A DNA stretch of 64,000 nucleotides, taken from G963668185 sp965237445 (lineage in GTDB: Bacteria; Chloroflexota; Dehalococcoidia; Lucifugimonadales; G963668185). The notes below the pieces were generated by a model that ran no database searches, was not told where the DNA came from, and was given only the letters and a program-made list of their open reading frames with translations. The DNA is taken from assembly GCA_965237445.1 (NCBI GenBank), contig OZ250142.1, positions 1,860,001 through 1,924,000 on the forward strand. The letters are read 5' to 3'. Both the position numbers and the translations under genes were made by a program. Shown piece by piece: positions 25,163-33,875 of this stretch (positions within the stretch are counted from its first letter, which is position 1; every line of letters starts with the position of its first letter).

Positions 25163-25366
25163 CGTCACAACAGTTCAGAGATCATCCGTCTACTGAAGCA
25201 ACTGTCCTGCGGATTGAGCTTTGACGGCGGATCTGCCTTCCAGCGTTGGATCGTCATACTCCCCGCAAACTCCCTGAAGGTCATCTTCAGCGCGGAGTGG
25301 CTGACGTGGAGCCGTCACAGTTATGCTTGTCTTACAATCTCGGCACAGCTACCTCCTCTCCCTTGA
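25163..25366. other. Intergenic, nothing recognised
   Basis: About 200 bp following the NHL gene before the next dispersed repeat. No convincing gene, RNA or terminator seen. Confidence 0.4.
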
Positions 25367-25475
25367 TGGAGACCTTTGCACAACTCCACAAAGTCCCCTC
25401 TCCCCAACGTGGGAGAGGGTTAGGGTGAGGGGGATTCGGCTTGTTACGCAAAAGCCTCCTTGATGGGAGAGGATT
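25367..25475. repeat. GGAGACCTTTGC-ended MITE-like repeat, copy 2
   Basis: Left end TGGAGACCTTTGCACAAC (25367-25384), palindromic CCCCTCTCCCC ... GTGGGAGAGGG centre, right end GTTACGCAAAAGCCTCC (25443-25459), then TTGATGGGAGAGGATTGA. Nearly the same sequence as copy 1. Confidence 0.75.
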
Positions 25476-25569
25476 GAATTGGGTATTAGCGCACGAACAC
25501 CGGCGCTGACGGTTCCCTTACCTGAATCCCTCGTGGAGTCCCACAGGAACGGCCCCGCGCTGTCAACAC

Positions 25570-26665
25570 CTACTCAACGACCGCCAGCGGCTCGCCCAGC
25601 ACCCCCTCCCGTAGAGTCAGCCCTAGCCCCGGCGCGTCCGACGCCTGGATGTTCGGGCCGTCCCGCTTCAGGAAAGCCGTCTGCCGTCTTGAAGTCCACG
25701 TAATCGGTGAGGTCCGTGTAGCAGATCAGGTGCTTCGGGTCGGTGCTCGCCGCGAAGTGCAGCAGTGAAGACGAAACGATCTCGCTGCCCCAAGCGTCGT
25801 CCGGCACAACGCTGATCCCCAGATCGAGCGCGAGGTCCCGCATCTTCCGCGCCTTGGTAAGTCCTCCCACGCGCGCCACTTTGATCGCAATCATGTCCAT
25901 CGCGCCCGCCTCATAGCCGCGGATGATGTCCTGCGGCGTCTCGATCAACTCATCCAGCTTCACTGGTAGCGGGCAGCGCCGCCGGAAGTCGATGCTCTCC
26001 TCCCAGGTCAGGCAGGGCTGCTCCATAATCACCGGCAGATCACGGATCGCGTTTGCCACCATGATCGCCTCCGTCAGCGTGTAGCGCGTGTTCGCGTCCA
26101 GCAGCAGGATCTCGTCGGGGTTGAGAATGTCGCACACTGCTTCGATAGCTGGGATATCAAGCTTCGGGTCCCGCCCCACCTTCTGCTGGAACGCCCGAAA
26201 GCCCTCGGCCCTCTTGCTCAGGCAGTTGCTCACGATGTTCTCCGGCGTGAACGGCTGTCCGGGCGGGGTCACGATCGACCGGTACAGTGGCGCCTGCCCC
26301 TCGTAGCGTCCGCCGAGCAGGTCGCACACCGGCCGGCCGGTCGCCTGGCCCATGATGTCCCAGAGGGCCATGTCCAGCGGCGCTTTCACATACAGATCGT
26401 GGCTGAACTCCGCGTCCCACTTCCTGTTGAGCCGCTCATAGTGGAAAGGGTCCTCTCCGATCAGGTGCTCCGCGACTATCGGTATGCCCGCGATCGCCCC
26501 TTCCGCAAAGCCGCGCATGTACCTTGCGTTGATCGTGCAGACTTCGCCAAGTCCGATAACTCCCTCGTTAGTCTCCATCTTCACGATGACGGTCCGGCTC
26601 CCCCGCGTGGGGTCATCCTTGGAGGGCAGAACCACCGAGTAGACCGAAACCCTTGTGATCTTCAC
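25570..26665 (-). pseudogene. Mandelate racemase/muconate lactonizing enzyme family protein with frameshifted C-terminus
   Basis: Enolase-superfamily dehydratase/racemase. N-terminal capping domain (MKITRVSVYSVVLPSKDD, EVCTINARYM), then the barrel with catalytic Lys in FQQKVGRD (about 170), metal ligands in LLLDANTRY, VIMEQPCL and KLDEL, and AIKVARVGGLTKARKMRDLA. Near 25673-25675 a run TTT instead of TT throws the last ~30 residues out of frame: as read, the end is GFPEAGRPEHP and stops at 25574, whereas the corrected frame reads GFLKRDGPNIQASDAPGLGLTLREG and stops TAG at 25570. The truncated second copy at 29.9-30.3 kb preserves the unshifted reading, supporting a one-base insertion here. 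Confidence 0.85.
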
Positions 26666-26873
26666 TGTGTGATCTCCATTGGAACGGGTCCCTCAAACCG
26701 AACGGCGTCGCGGTCGAAGGGCCTCATCGACGTTCTTTGGTAGCCAGGGCCGATCGTATAGACGCCTTCAAAACGGGGTCAATAATTACGCGGCTCACGG
26801 CAGGGCGGCGCGCAGGCAGCCGCCACTGCAAGCTCCCGGTTTCGCGCCGAGGACAGGCTAAAGCGACCAGCGT

Positions 26874-27398
26874 TCAGCAGTGACCGTAGATGTTGTCGAA
26901 CCTCACCCTGTCGCCGACTCTGATGTCGAACCGCTCGACTTCGCCAGCATTGACCTCGAGCGTGTAGGCGGCAGGCGGATAGGAACTGTAGCGCCGTAGC
27001 TCACTGTTCGGAGTTCCGGGCGCCGGGACTCTTGCGTTCACTGTCAGGTCCACCACACGGCAACTGCTGTCGATCCAGATGTAGTCAAGCGGAAAGAGCA
27101 TCCCCTTCATCCAGTAGTCGCCAACTGCCGGCCCATCCGGCCCAACTTCCAGACGATCCGGAATGTAGAGCATTCCTCTGCGCTCCTCCAGATATCGTCG
27201 GCCGGCTAGCCCCCTGTCCCTGAGCCGTTCTGTATCTGCAACCTCTACTTCGAATCTTGCATCGTCTATCTTGACCGTCGGAGTCTCGTCCCTTGAGGAC
27301 AGCATTACATCAATGTCAACGCGGGTGAACAGCCCAATTAGGAGGGCCAGCGCCAGTCCGCCGAAGACGATGGCCATGACGATGCACTTTCGTTCCAC
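26874..27398 (-). CDS. DUF192 family protein, membrane-anchored
   Basis: 174 residues. An N-terminal hydrophobic helix (about residues 6-25) acts as uncleaved signal/anchor, then a DUF192 domain: FEVEVADTERLRDRGLAGRR, GMLYIPDRLEVG, YWMKGMLFPLDYIWID and a final YTLEVNAGEVERFDIRVGDRV. DUF192 proteins are exported beta-barrel-like folds of unknown function. Monocistronic, reading away from the enolase-superfamily gene, followed by a dispersed repeat. Confidence 0.9.
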   Translation of the reverse strand: MERKCIVMAIVFGGLALALLIGLFTRVDIDVMLSSRDETPTVKIDDARFEVEVADTERLRDRGLAGRRYLEERRGMLYIPDRLEVGPDGPAVGDYWMKGMLFPLDYIWIDSSCRVVDLTVNARVPAPGTPNSELRRYSSYPPAAYTLEVNAGEVERFDIRVGDRVRFDNIYGHC

Positions 27399-27470
27399 TG
27401 GACTGCCCCTACTTAGCAGGACTTAAGAGCCTGTTTCGCAATCTCGGCGCAACTGCCTCATCTCCCTCGA

Positions 27471-27662
27471 TGGAGACCTTTGCACAACTCCACAGAATCC
27501 CCTCTCCCCATCGTGGGAGAGGGCTAGGGTGAGGGGGATTCGGCCAGTTCCCCAAAGGGTCTCGATGGGAGAGGATTGAGGTGGGCCTCGTTTGCCCCTC
27601 TCCCTTGATGGGATAGGGCTAGAGCCTGCCCCGAGTCCCTCGAGGGGGTGAGGGTGAAAGCG
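27471..27662. repeat. GGAGACCTTTGC-ended MITE-like repeat, copy 3
   Basis: Left end TGGAGACCTTTGCACAAC (27471-27488), CCCCTCTCCCC ... GTGGGAGAGGG palindrome, degenerated right end (GTTCCCCAAAGGGTCTC, to 27563), then two GATGGGAGAGG-type extensions and the GCCTGCCCCGAGTCCCTCGAGG tail. Confidence 0.7.
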
Positions 27663-27795
27663 TACGCCATCCAAGTTCGTCGCATATCTTCAGACCATGT
27701 ACGATCCCCCCCGAGCGTTTCACCATAACAATGGGGAGATCTGACTTATGAAACAGGCTCCTTAAGGGTGGCCGCATCAAAGCCGGCGCCGCTGA

Positions 27796-29673
27796 TCATG
27801 GGCTGTATCCGGAAGGGATATCGTCGGGCAGGTCGGCGGCAATCCAGCCCAGCACGAACGCGAAGTCTTGATAGGAGGCGAGCTCGCCAAGCTGCCTTTC
27901 TACTAGCCGAAGTTCATCGCTCAGCACCGATAGCTCGTAGTGCACATCATAGGAAGCCTCCGGGAAGGGTAGGCTGCTGTACCTGTCCGCGGCCAGTGCT
28001 ACCACAGCCCCGAACCTGAGAAGTGCGCCGTACGTATCGTTCGATGGGGCGTCGTACCTTGTCAGAATCTGCGCATGCTGGCGGTTTGAGTCGTTGCTGA
28101 TAGGAGTTACCCACCGCAATTCAACGTCTCCGAGTTCCAGCACGTTGCCTAATCTCAGGCGGCTGGTCGGGCGGAGTTCGTAGAACACCGTTGTAGCCGC
28201 GCCCGAAGGGATCTCCGCGAACTCCTTCCGTGCCTGCGTGAAGTTCTGATCGGCGGTGATGCGATTCTCGTATCCGACTATGCGCCAGGATTCCACAGCT
28301 TTGGGATTCCAGGTGACCTGTGCACGTGTCTGGTCGGCGAACGGCAAGGATAGGGTAAGCCAATTGTCGCGATTGAACAGGGCCCTTGCTTGAACGGGGG
28401 TATCCAGGTAGCGGTACCATCCGTTGCCATGTTGTGCGAGCTGCTCCAAAAGTTCGTCGTTGTAGTTCCCGATGCCGACTCCAATCGTAATGAGTCTCAG
28501 GGGGTTCTTGCTGTCTCGGTCTCCAGCCGACTCGAGTATGGCAAAAGGATCGGTGGCGTCCACATTTGCAACGCCGTCGGACATCAGGATTACGTAGTTG
28601 TAGGCTTCCGGGTTGTCCGTGCGCATCTCATGAGCAATCTGGACTCCCAGGTTCAGGCCGGCCTGAACATTGGTCGAGTTTCTCGGAGTGAGTTGGCCAA
28701 TGGACCAAACCACATCTCGGGACTCGAAGTTCTGATTCTGGACGGTGAGATCGCTAATAACGCTGCTGCTGAAGTGGACAACTGAGATTCGGTCGTTATG
28801 TCGAAGGCTTCTGCGGATGCTGTCCGCGGCTGCGCGTGCAATCTCTATCCTGTTCCCGTCGCCCATGGAGCCGGACGCGTCCAACACCAGGGTGACGTTC
28901 AGCGGCCTGTCCTCAACCACCTTCGGTGCTTGAAACCCGACGCGCGCCAGTATCAGGCTGCCGTCGAGTGGATGTGGGATGGCATCCGTGTGAATGGCGA
29001 AGCTATCTGCTCTGGACGGCTGCTCGTAATGGTAGTTGAACGCGTTCACCCACTCTTCGGAGCGAACTGAGTCAGGGTCTACCTGGTATCCGGACCTCGC
29101 CCAGTTGAGAGCTAGCTGGAAAGAGGTACGGTCGGTATCGAGGCTGAATGTGGAAACGCTGTCCTCGGAAGTTCGCACCTCCGTGGTGCGAACATTGTCC
29201 GTGAACGTCGTCGCTCCCGGCTGCGCGCTCCTCGAACCGCTTTGTCCTCCAGTCGAAGGTAAAGTTGCCTGTCCGATCGAGGCTGTCGATGGGGCTGGCT
29301 CTGACGACGCGACGGCTTCTTCTTCCATCTCGTCAGCCATTTCGAGGTCAGACGAATACTCATCCACCGCAGCCGCAGCCGATGAGTCCTCCTCGTAAGC
29401 CATATCGAGGTCATGCGAATACTCAACCGCCGGAGCTTCAGCCGTTGAGTCCTCCACGTCAGCCATAAAGTCGCCATACGAATACGAGTCTTCTGCCGCT
29501 ACAGAGGCATCAGTTGAATCTGCTTCTGAAGACGAATCGCTTGAGGCTGCAGGCCCTTGTGATCCGGAGGCTCCACGAGAGTCGCTTGACTCCGGTTCTT
29601 CTGCAGAACAGGCTGCAAGGATTGTCCAGACTACGGCAAGGGAGAGTAGCAGTCCGATGGTCTTGGTCGGCAT
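27796..29673 (-). CDS. von Willebrand factor A domain lipoprotein (YfbK-like)
   Basis: 625 residues from ATG 29673, which gives a clean lipoprotein signal (PTKTIGLLLSLAVVWTILAAC, lipobox LAAC). A Ser/Glu-rich stretch (about residues 28-150) includes three imperfect ~21-residue repeats of the type EYSxDLxMAxEExSS. Next comes the VWA N-terminal domain (TFSLDTDRTSFQLALNW) and the VWA domain with MIDAS residues in LVLDASGSMGDG and a later MSDGVANVD, then a DUF3520-like C-terminal region (YENRITADQNFTQ). The protein sits on the outer face of the membrane; the family is linked to adhesion-like or complex-assembly roles. Divergent partners are not informative. Confidence 0.9.
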   Translation of the reverse strand: MPTKTIGLLLSLAVVWTILAACSAEEPESSDSRGASGSQGPAASSDSSSEADSTDASVAAEDSYSYGDFMADVEDSTAEAPAVEYSHDLDMAYEEDSSAAAAVDEYSSDLEMADEMEEEAVASSEPAPSTASIGQATLPSTGGQSGSRSAQPGATTFTDNVRTTEVRTSEDSVSTFSLDTDRTSFQLALNWARSGYQVDPDSVRSEEWVNAFNYHYEQPSRADSFAIHTDAIPHPLDGSLILARVGFQAPKVVEDRPLNVTLVLDASGSMGDGNRIEIARAAADSIRRSLRHNDRISVVHFSSSVISDLTVQNQNFESRDVVWSIGQLTPRNSTNVQAGLNLGVQIAHEMRTDNPEAYNYVILMSDGVANVDATDPFAILESAGDRDSKNPLRLITIGVGIGNYNDELLEQLAQHGNGWYRYLDTPVQARALFNRDNWLTLSLPFADQTRAQVTWNPKAVESWRIVGYENRITADQNFTQARKEFAEIPSGAATTVFYELRPTSRLRLGNVLELGDVELRWVTPISNDSNRQHAQILTRYDAPSNDTYGALLRFGAVVALAADRYSSLPFPEASYDVHYELSVLSDELRLVERQLGELASYQDFAFVLGWIAADLPDDIPSGYSP

Positions 29674-29754
29674 TTTCACAACTCCTGATTCTTCAGTGCG
29701 AGGAGAATCTCGCTGACTGTAAGACGACAGGGCGTGCTGATTAGTTCCCTTCAC

Positions 29755-30310
29755 ATGAGCAGAAAGCCTCTAACAGCAAATTGGAAGGGCCGAACGAAAG
29801 CCTCGTCGCCTTTCCAATTTGCCACGCTAAGTCCACAGGCGCACACGATTTGACCAAAATTGGAGCCGGCCGCAACAAGGGCCACTGCCCGGATATGAGC
29901 ACCCTTGAGAATGTGCACCTTTGTGGGCAGGGCCGAGCCGTCTTCATTGTCGGTTCGAGCTCGGTCTGCCACCCAGATGAAATCACATGGACCGGATCGC
30001 CCAGCGTTTCCTTCCTCAGCGTCAATCCCAGTCCCGGCGCGTCCGAAGCCTGCCCGATGCCTGCCCGATGCCTGCCCGAAGCCTGGATGTTGGGGCCGTC
30101 CCTCTCGAGGAATCCGTCTGCCGTCTTCAAGTCCACGTAGTCTATGAGGTCCGTGTAGCAAATCAGGTGCTTTGGGAGCGTACTCGCTGCGAAGTGCAGC
30201 AGCGACGACCATACGATCTCGCTGCCCCAAGCGTCGTCCGGCACAACGCTGGTCCCCAGATCGAGCGCGAGGTCCCGCAACTTCCGCGCCTTGGTCAGTC
30301 CTCCCAACGT
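29755..30310 (-). pseudogene. Truncated mandelate racemase-family gene (second copy, C-terminal part)
   Basis: From about 30310 down to about 29990 the minus strand encodes GGLTKARKLRDLALDLGTS, VVPDDAWGSEIVWSSLLHFAAS and CYTDLIDYVDLKTADGFLERDGPNIQAS, then APGLGLTLRKETLGDPVH, matching the last ~100 residues of the gene at 25570-26665. The N-terminal three quarters are missing. Inside, an 11-bp unit GCCTGCCCGAT(A) is present three times (30052-30085), inserting GRHRAGIGQAS. Downstream of 29990 the frame runs into unrelated sequence. A decayed duplicate. Confidence 0.75.
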
Positions 30311-30605
30311 GTTCATCCGCTGCGGGCAGTTCGTGCCATTACGGGTGCCGTAGACGGCCTCCGTTTGGTTGTTGCACGGGCCGCCTCTATGGCCGCAGTT
30401 GATACGGATTCAGTGGTCGGACGTTCCCGCCCGCCGTCTATTTCTCGTACCGTAGTTCGAGCTTGTCCAAGGTACTTACCCTCTGGATCTTATCTGCCGA
30501 ACTTGCCTAGAGCGAACTGGTGTGCTATTATCAGTACATGTTTACCGAAGCTCACGGAAAGACCGAACGCTTAAGCACCCCTTATGGGTCCAGGGCCATG
30601 CCCTG
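30311..30605. other. Intergenic, nothing recognised
   Basis: About 295 bp between the truncated enolase-superfamily fragment and the inverted-repeat element. Open frames here are short and not convincing. No RNA gene or terminator seen. Confidence 0.4.
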
Positions 30606-30736
30606 GTGTTCCATTCGTGTTCCACGTATGCACCGATTAGGTACCGTTCGTGTTCTGAAAATGTTCCGAAACGGTTCCGAAGGAGGCTCCTCTCCAGCTA
30701 CGAAACGGAACAAAACGGAACATAATGGAACACATT
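30606..30736. repeat. Iteron element A: inverted ends GTGTTCCATT/AATGGAACAC with 10-bp phased iterons
   Basis: A ~128-bp non-coding element with perfect 10-bp inverted ends (30606-30615 and 30724-30733). The right half has three 10-bp direct units at exact helical phase: GGAACAAAAC (30707), GGAACATAAT (30717), GGAACACATT (30727). The left half has several GTTCC words about 11 bp apart (TTCCATTCGTG, TTCCGAAACGG). A core TCTCCAGCTACGAAA (30691-30705) separates the halves. Element B at 56664 has the same plan with different seed words. Function unknown; binding-site array or mobile-element end are options. Confidence 0.65.
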
Positions 30737-30821
30737 TTTTCGCCACGCCCCCTTTTCCCGGTCAGCGGATTGCCGCTGCGAGCGTGGCCAAACCCTTGCG
30801 CATGGGCGCTGTACGGTCGGT

Positions 30822-32501
30822 CTACGCCAGCATGTACCGCCGGTTGAGCGGCACCTCGGCCACGGCCTGCGACGTCACCGCCTCGCCGTCCACCGTCACG
30901 AGCCGTTCCTTCGCATCCACGCGCACCGCCGGGCAGCGCCTATTGCGGATCATATCGTCTCGCGTTACGCCTCGAACGCCCCGCACGGCCAGCAGCTTGC
31001 GGGCAGTCCGCAGGCGTTGCGACAGCCCAAGCGACAGCGAAGCCTCCGACACGAACAGCGCGCTCAGGGACGGTGCGGCCTCCCCGGACCCGCCGAAATG
31101 CGGCCCGTACGCCACCGGCTCGGCTCCGCCCACGCTCGCGTTGCCCTCGCCCAGCGGCCCCCACGCCGTGAAGCCGCCCTTGATCACCTGCTCCGGCTTG
31201 ATTCCGAAGAACTCCGGCCGCCACAGCACGATGTCCGCCATCTTCCCCGGCGCTATCGACCCCACGTAGTCCGAGATGCCATGTGCGATCGCCGGGTTGA
31301 TCGTGTACTTGGCGATGTACTGGAGCACTCGTTCGTTGTCGTGCCCCACGCCGTTCTCGCCCGCTTCCGCCTTCATCTTGTGCGCTAGCTGCCACGTCCG
31401 GCAGATCACCTCGCCGATGCGCCCCATCCCCTGTGAGTCGGAGTTGATGATCGGTATCGCGCCCAGGTCGTGCAGCACATCCTCCGCGGCCATCGTCTCG
31501 CGCCGAAGCCTGTCGTCCAGCGCCGCCGCCTCCGCCTGATCGTGCCTCCGCACGGCGTGAATGAGGGCCGTCATCGCGAAGTGCTCCCTGTGCGCGCCCA
31601 CCGTGTATGGGATCGTGGGCGTAGTCGACGATGGGATGATGTTCGGTACGCCCGCCAGCTCGAGAACGTCCGGGGCGTGCCCGCCGCCCGCTCCCTCCAC
31701 GTGGTACGCGTGCACGGCCCTTCCCGCGATCGCGTCCACCGTCTCGCCCACGTGCACAGACTCCTGCAGTCCGTCCGTGTGCAGCGCCACCGACACGTCG
31801 TGCGCGTCCGCCACCTTCAGGCACGTGTCGATCACGTCCGGGTAAGCGCCCGTATCCTCGTGCACCTTGAACCCGCAGGCACCGGCTTCAAGGCTCTCGA
31901 GCATCGGAGCAGGGTGCGTCGCGCTGCCCAGTCCCTGAAGGCCCACATTGACGGGCATGCGCTCCAGTGCCTCGAACGTCCTGTGTATCTTGAACTGCGC
32001 GTTCTGGGACAGCCCGCCGCCTATGAGCGTGGTGATCCCGCTGGACACGGCCACCGGAATCAGCTTCGGCGTTACGAGATGAACGTGGCTGTCCACGCCG
32101 CCAGCCGTCGCGATGAGTCCCGCGCCGAACCGGACCAGCGTGTTCGTCCCGACCTCGAGGTCTACGCCGTCCATGATGTCGGGGTTGCCGGCCCTGCCAA
32201 TACCCGTGACAAGTCCGTCCTTGATCCCGATGTCACCCTTCATGACGCCCAAAACCGGATCGATGATCAGGACACCGGGGATCACAATGTCCAACTCGCT
32301 GTTTCCGGGCCTTCCGTGCGACATCATCATTCCGGCCCGCACGTTCTTGCCCCAGCCGTAGACCAGCTCGTTCCCGTACTCCGCCAGGTCCCGCTCCACC
32401 TCCACGATCAGGTTCGTGTCGCCCAGCCGTATCCGGTCCCCGGTCGTGGGGCCGTACTCGCCCACGTAGGTATCTCGGTCGATCTCGTGTGCCAGCGTCA
32501 C
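30822..32501 (-). CDS. ureC: Urease alpha subunit
   Basis: 559 residues, full length for the catalytic subunit. Nickel ligands are in place: HVH in GGVDSHVHLVTP (about 135-137), the Lys to be carbamylated in CGFKVHEDTGAYP, His in ALHTDGL, His in YHVEGAGGGHAPD, and Asp in NSDSQGMGRIGEV; the mobile-flap His is likely in ALIHAVRR. Several normally invariant positions differ (HEDTGAYP for HEDWG, HTDGLQE for HTDTLNE, HVEG for HTEG), so this is a divergent urease. Third gene of ureABC; its start overlaps ureB by 4 bp. No nickel-insertion genes (ureDEFG) are in the window. Confidence 0.93.
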   Translation of the reverse strand: MTLAHEIDRDTYVGEYGPTTGDRIRLGDTNLIVEVERDLAEYGNELVYGWGKNVRAGMMMSHGRPGNSELDIVIPGVLIIDPVLGVMKGDIGIKDGLVTGIGRAGNPDIMDGVDLEVGTNTLVRFGAGLIATAGGVDSHVHLVTPKLIPVAVSSGITTLIGGGLSQNAQFKIHRTFEALERMPVNVGLQGLGSATHPAPMLESLEAGACGFKVHEDTGAYPDVIDTCLKVADAHDVSVALHTDGLQESVHVGETVDAIAGRAVHAYHVEGAGGGHAPDVLELAGVPNIIPSSTTPTIPYTVGAHREHFAMTALIHAVRRHDQAEAAALDDRLRRETMAAEDVLHDLGAIPIINSDSQGMGRIGEVICRTWQLAHKMKAEAGENGVGHDNERVLQYIAKYTINPAIAHGISDYVGSIAPGKMADIVLWRPEFFGIKPEQVIKGGFTAWGPLGEGNASVGGAEPVAYGPHFGGSGEAAPSLSALFVSEASLSLGLSQRLRTARKLLAVRGVRGVTRDDMIRNRRCPAVRVDAKERLVTVDGEAVTSQAVAEVPLNRRYMLA

Positions 32502-32869
32502 TCCTCCCTATGCATGAAGCCGGCCTCGATCGCCCGCTCAAGAGCCGCTTCGGAGTCTGTTTCGTCGAGCGAGCCGTTCACCAGCCCGTGAAACCCGTGC
32601 ACGCGCCGCTTTCCGCCGATGTTCACGAGTCGGACCAGCTTGCTCTCGCCGGACTCCCAACGCACCGCCGCGCCCGCCGGGATGTCGAGCCGCCTGCCGT
32701 ACGCCGCCCTTCGGTCGAACCTTAGCTGCCGGTTCGCTTCGAAGAAGTGGTAGTGTGAAGTCACCGACACCGCGTGGCCGGAAGTGTTCTCCACGTCGAT
32801 CGACACAGCCTCGCGCCCCTCATTGCAGCGTATCGCGCCCTCTCTCGTGAAAACTTCTCCCGGCCTCAT
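32498..32869 (-). CDS. ureB: Urease beta subunit
   Basis: 123 residues, beginning MRPGEVFTREGAIRCNEGRE, with the family core VTSHYHFFEANRQLRFDR and a conserved PAGAAVRWESGESKLVRLV. UreB packs against UreC in the trimeric urease. The C-terminal ~25 residues (GSLDETDSEAALERAIEAGF) are the usual variable tail. Overlaps ureC by 4 bp and follows ureA by 20 bp, forming one transcript. Confidence 0.95.
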   Translation of the reverse strand: MRPGEVFTREGAIRCNEGREAVSIDVENTSGHAVSVTSHYHFFEANRQLRFDRRAAYGRRLDIPAGAAVRWESGESKLVRLVNIGGKRRVHGFHGLVNGSLDETDSEAALERAIEAGFMHREE

Positions 32870-32889
32870 TCTTGGAAGATCTCCCTCCG

Positions 32890-33192
32890 CTATCGGATCG
32901 GGTTGTCGATTACCACCAGCTTGTTGCCGTCCGCGAAGTTCACCTCCAGCCGGATGCTGCTCACCAGCGTGTCCACCCCGTCCATCACGTCATCTCTGGA
33001 GAGTATGTTCAATCCGCGAGCCTCGATCTCCTCGTAGCTGAGCCCCGCGCGACCGTCCTCCAACAGCTCATCGCTTATGAGTGCAACCGCCTCCGGATGG
33101 TTGAGCTTGAGCCCCTTGGCCTTCCTGCGCCTCGCCATCTCGGCCACAGTGAAGATCGTAAGCCGGTCCATCTCCTTCGGCGTCAGCCTCAT
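32890..33192 (-). CDS. ureA: Urease gamma subunit
   Basis: 100 residues, the standard length: MRLTPKEMDRLTIFTVAEMARRR, KLNHPEAVALISDELLEDGRAG and VSSIRLEVNFADGNKLVVIDNPI. First gene of ureABC. Urease releases ammonia and CO2 from urea. The preceding gene is a toxin-antitoxin antidote in the same orientation, 44 bp away. Confidence 0.96.
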   Translation of the reverse strand: MRLTPKEMDRLTIFTVAEMARRRKAKGLKLNHPEAVALISDELLEDGRAGLSYEEIEARGLNILSRDDVMDGVDTLVSSIRLEVNFADGNKLVVIDNPIR

Positions 33193-33236
33193 CTGTTACT
33201 CCCTCGGTCATTGTCACTAGCCTGTCGCAAGTGCCT

Positions 33237-33521
33237 CTATGCTTCCTGACGTGTGACGGCAAGCCGCAGTTCCAGCGTGTCCAGGACTCTGAACAACGTG
33301 TCTATGCGCGGGTTGCCTTCACTGGAAAGTGCCCTGTACAGGGCTTGCCTCCCTAGGCCGGCGCCTTCCGAAACATAGGTCATACCCTTGGCGCGCGCCA
33401 CGTTGCCAAGGGCCTTGGTGAAGTAGGCCGGGTCGTCCTCTTGCAGCGCGGCGTTGAGATACTCGATCAACGCCTCATCGCTGTCGAGGAAATCGGTCAC
33501 TTCGAATCTCTTGAGCTTCAT
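33237..33521 (-). CDS. Putative addiction-module antidote (HigA-like, HTH)
   Basis: 94 residues: EVTDFLDSDEALIEYLNAALQEDDPAYFTKALGNVARAKG (helical N-terminus), then a Xre-like HTH (MTYVSEGAGLGRQALYRALSSEGNPRIDTLFRVLDTL). This is the 'putative addiction module antidote' family whose members bind the RelE-like killer encoded beside them and repress the operon. The killer gene lies 10 bp upstream in the same orientation, so the order is toxin first. Confidence 0.88.
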   Translation of the reverse strand: MKLKRFEVTDFLDSDEALIEYLNAALQEDDPAYFTKALGNVARAKGMTYVSEGAGLGRQALYRALSSEGNPRIDTLFRVLDTLELRLAVTRQEA

Positions 33522-33531
33522 AGTTGATTCC

Positions 33532-33819
33532 TCATACCTCTCGAGCCATGCGTTGGGCCAGGGTGATGTCCTTTGTTTGGCCTGCCTTTTCTCCGCCGCA
33601 TAGCAACACCACTACCGTTCTCTGTCTCACTGCGTAGTAGACACGATAGCCCTTGCCTGTATGGATACGTAGTTCGCTTACCCCTTGCCCAACTGAGCGA
33701 TGATCACCAAAGTTACCCTCGTCGAGGCGCTCAATGCGAACTAGGATCGATGCCTTGGCCTTATTGTCGCGAAGCCTCCTGAACCACCTCTCAAAGGCAT
33801 CCGTGTAAATCACCTCCAT
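33532..33819 (-). CDS. RelE/HigB-like addiction-module killer protein
   Basis: 95 residues: MEVIYTDAFERWFRRLRDNKAKASILVRIERLDEGNFGDHRSVGQGVSELRIHTGKGYRVYYA-type pattern, ending LLCGGEKAGQTKDITLAQRMA. This is the phage-derived Gp49-like/RelE superfamily killer, predicted ribosome-dependent or free mRNA interferase. Forms an operon with the antidote downstream. Confidence 0.9.
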   Translation of the reverse strand: MEVIYTDAFERWFRRLRDNKAKASILVRIERLDEGNFGDHRSVGQGVSELRIHTGKGYRVYYAVRQRTVVVLLCGGEKAGQTKDITLAQRMAREV

Positions 33820-33875
33820 CGAGTGTCCCTTATAAAGGACGCTTCGTCAACTATGCGTCCCCTTCCTCTTCCCAG

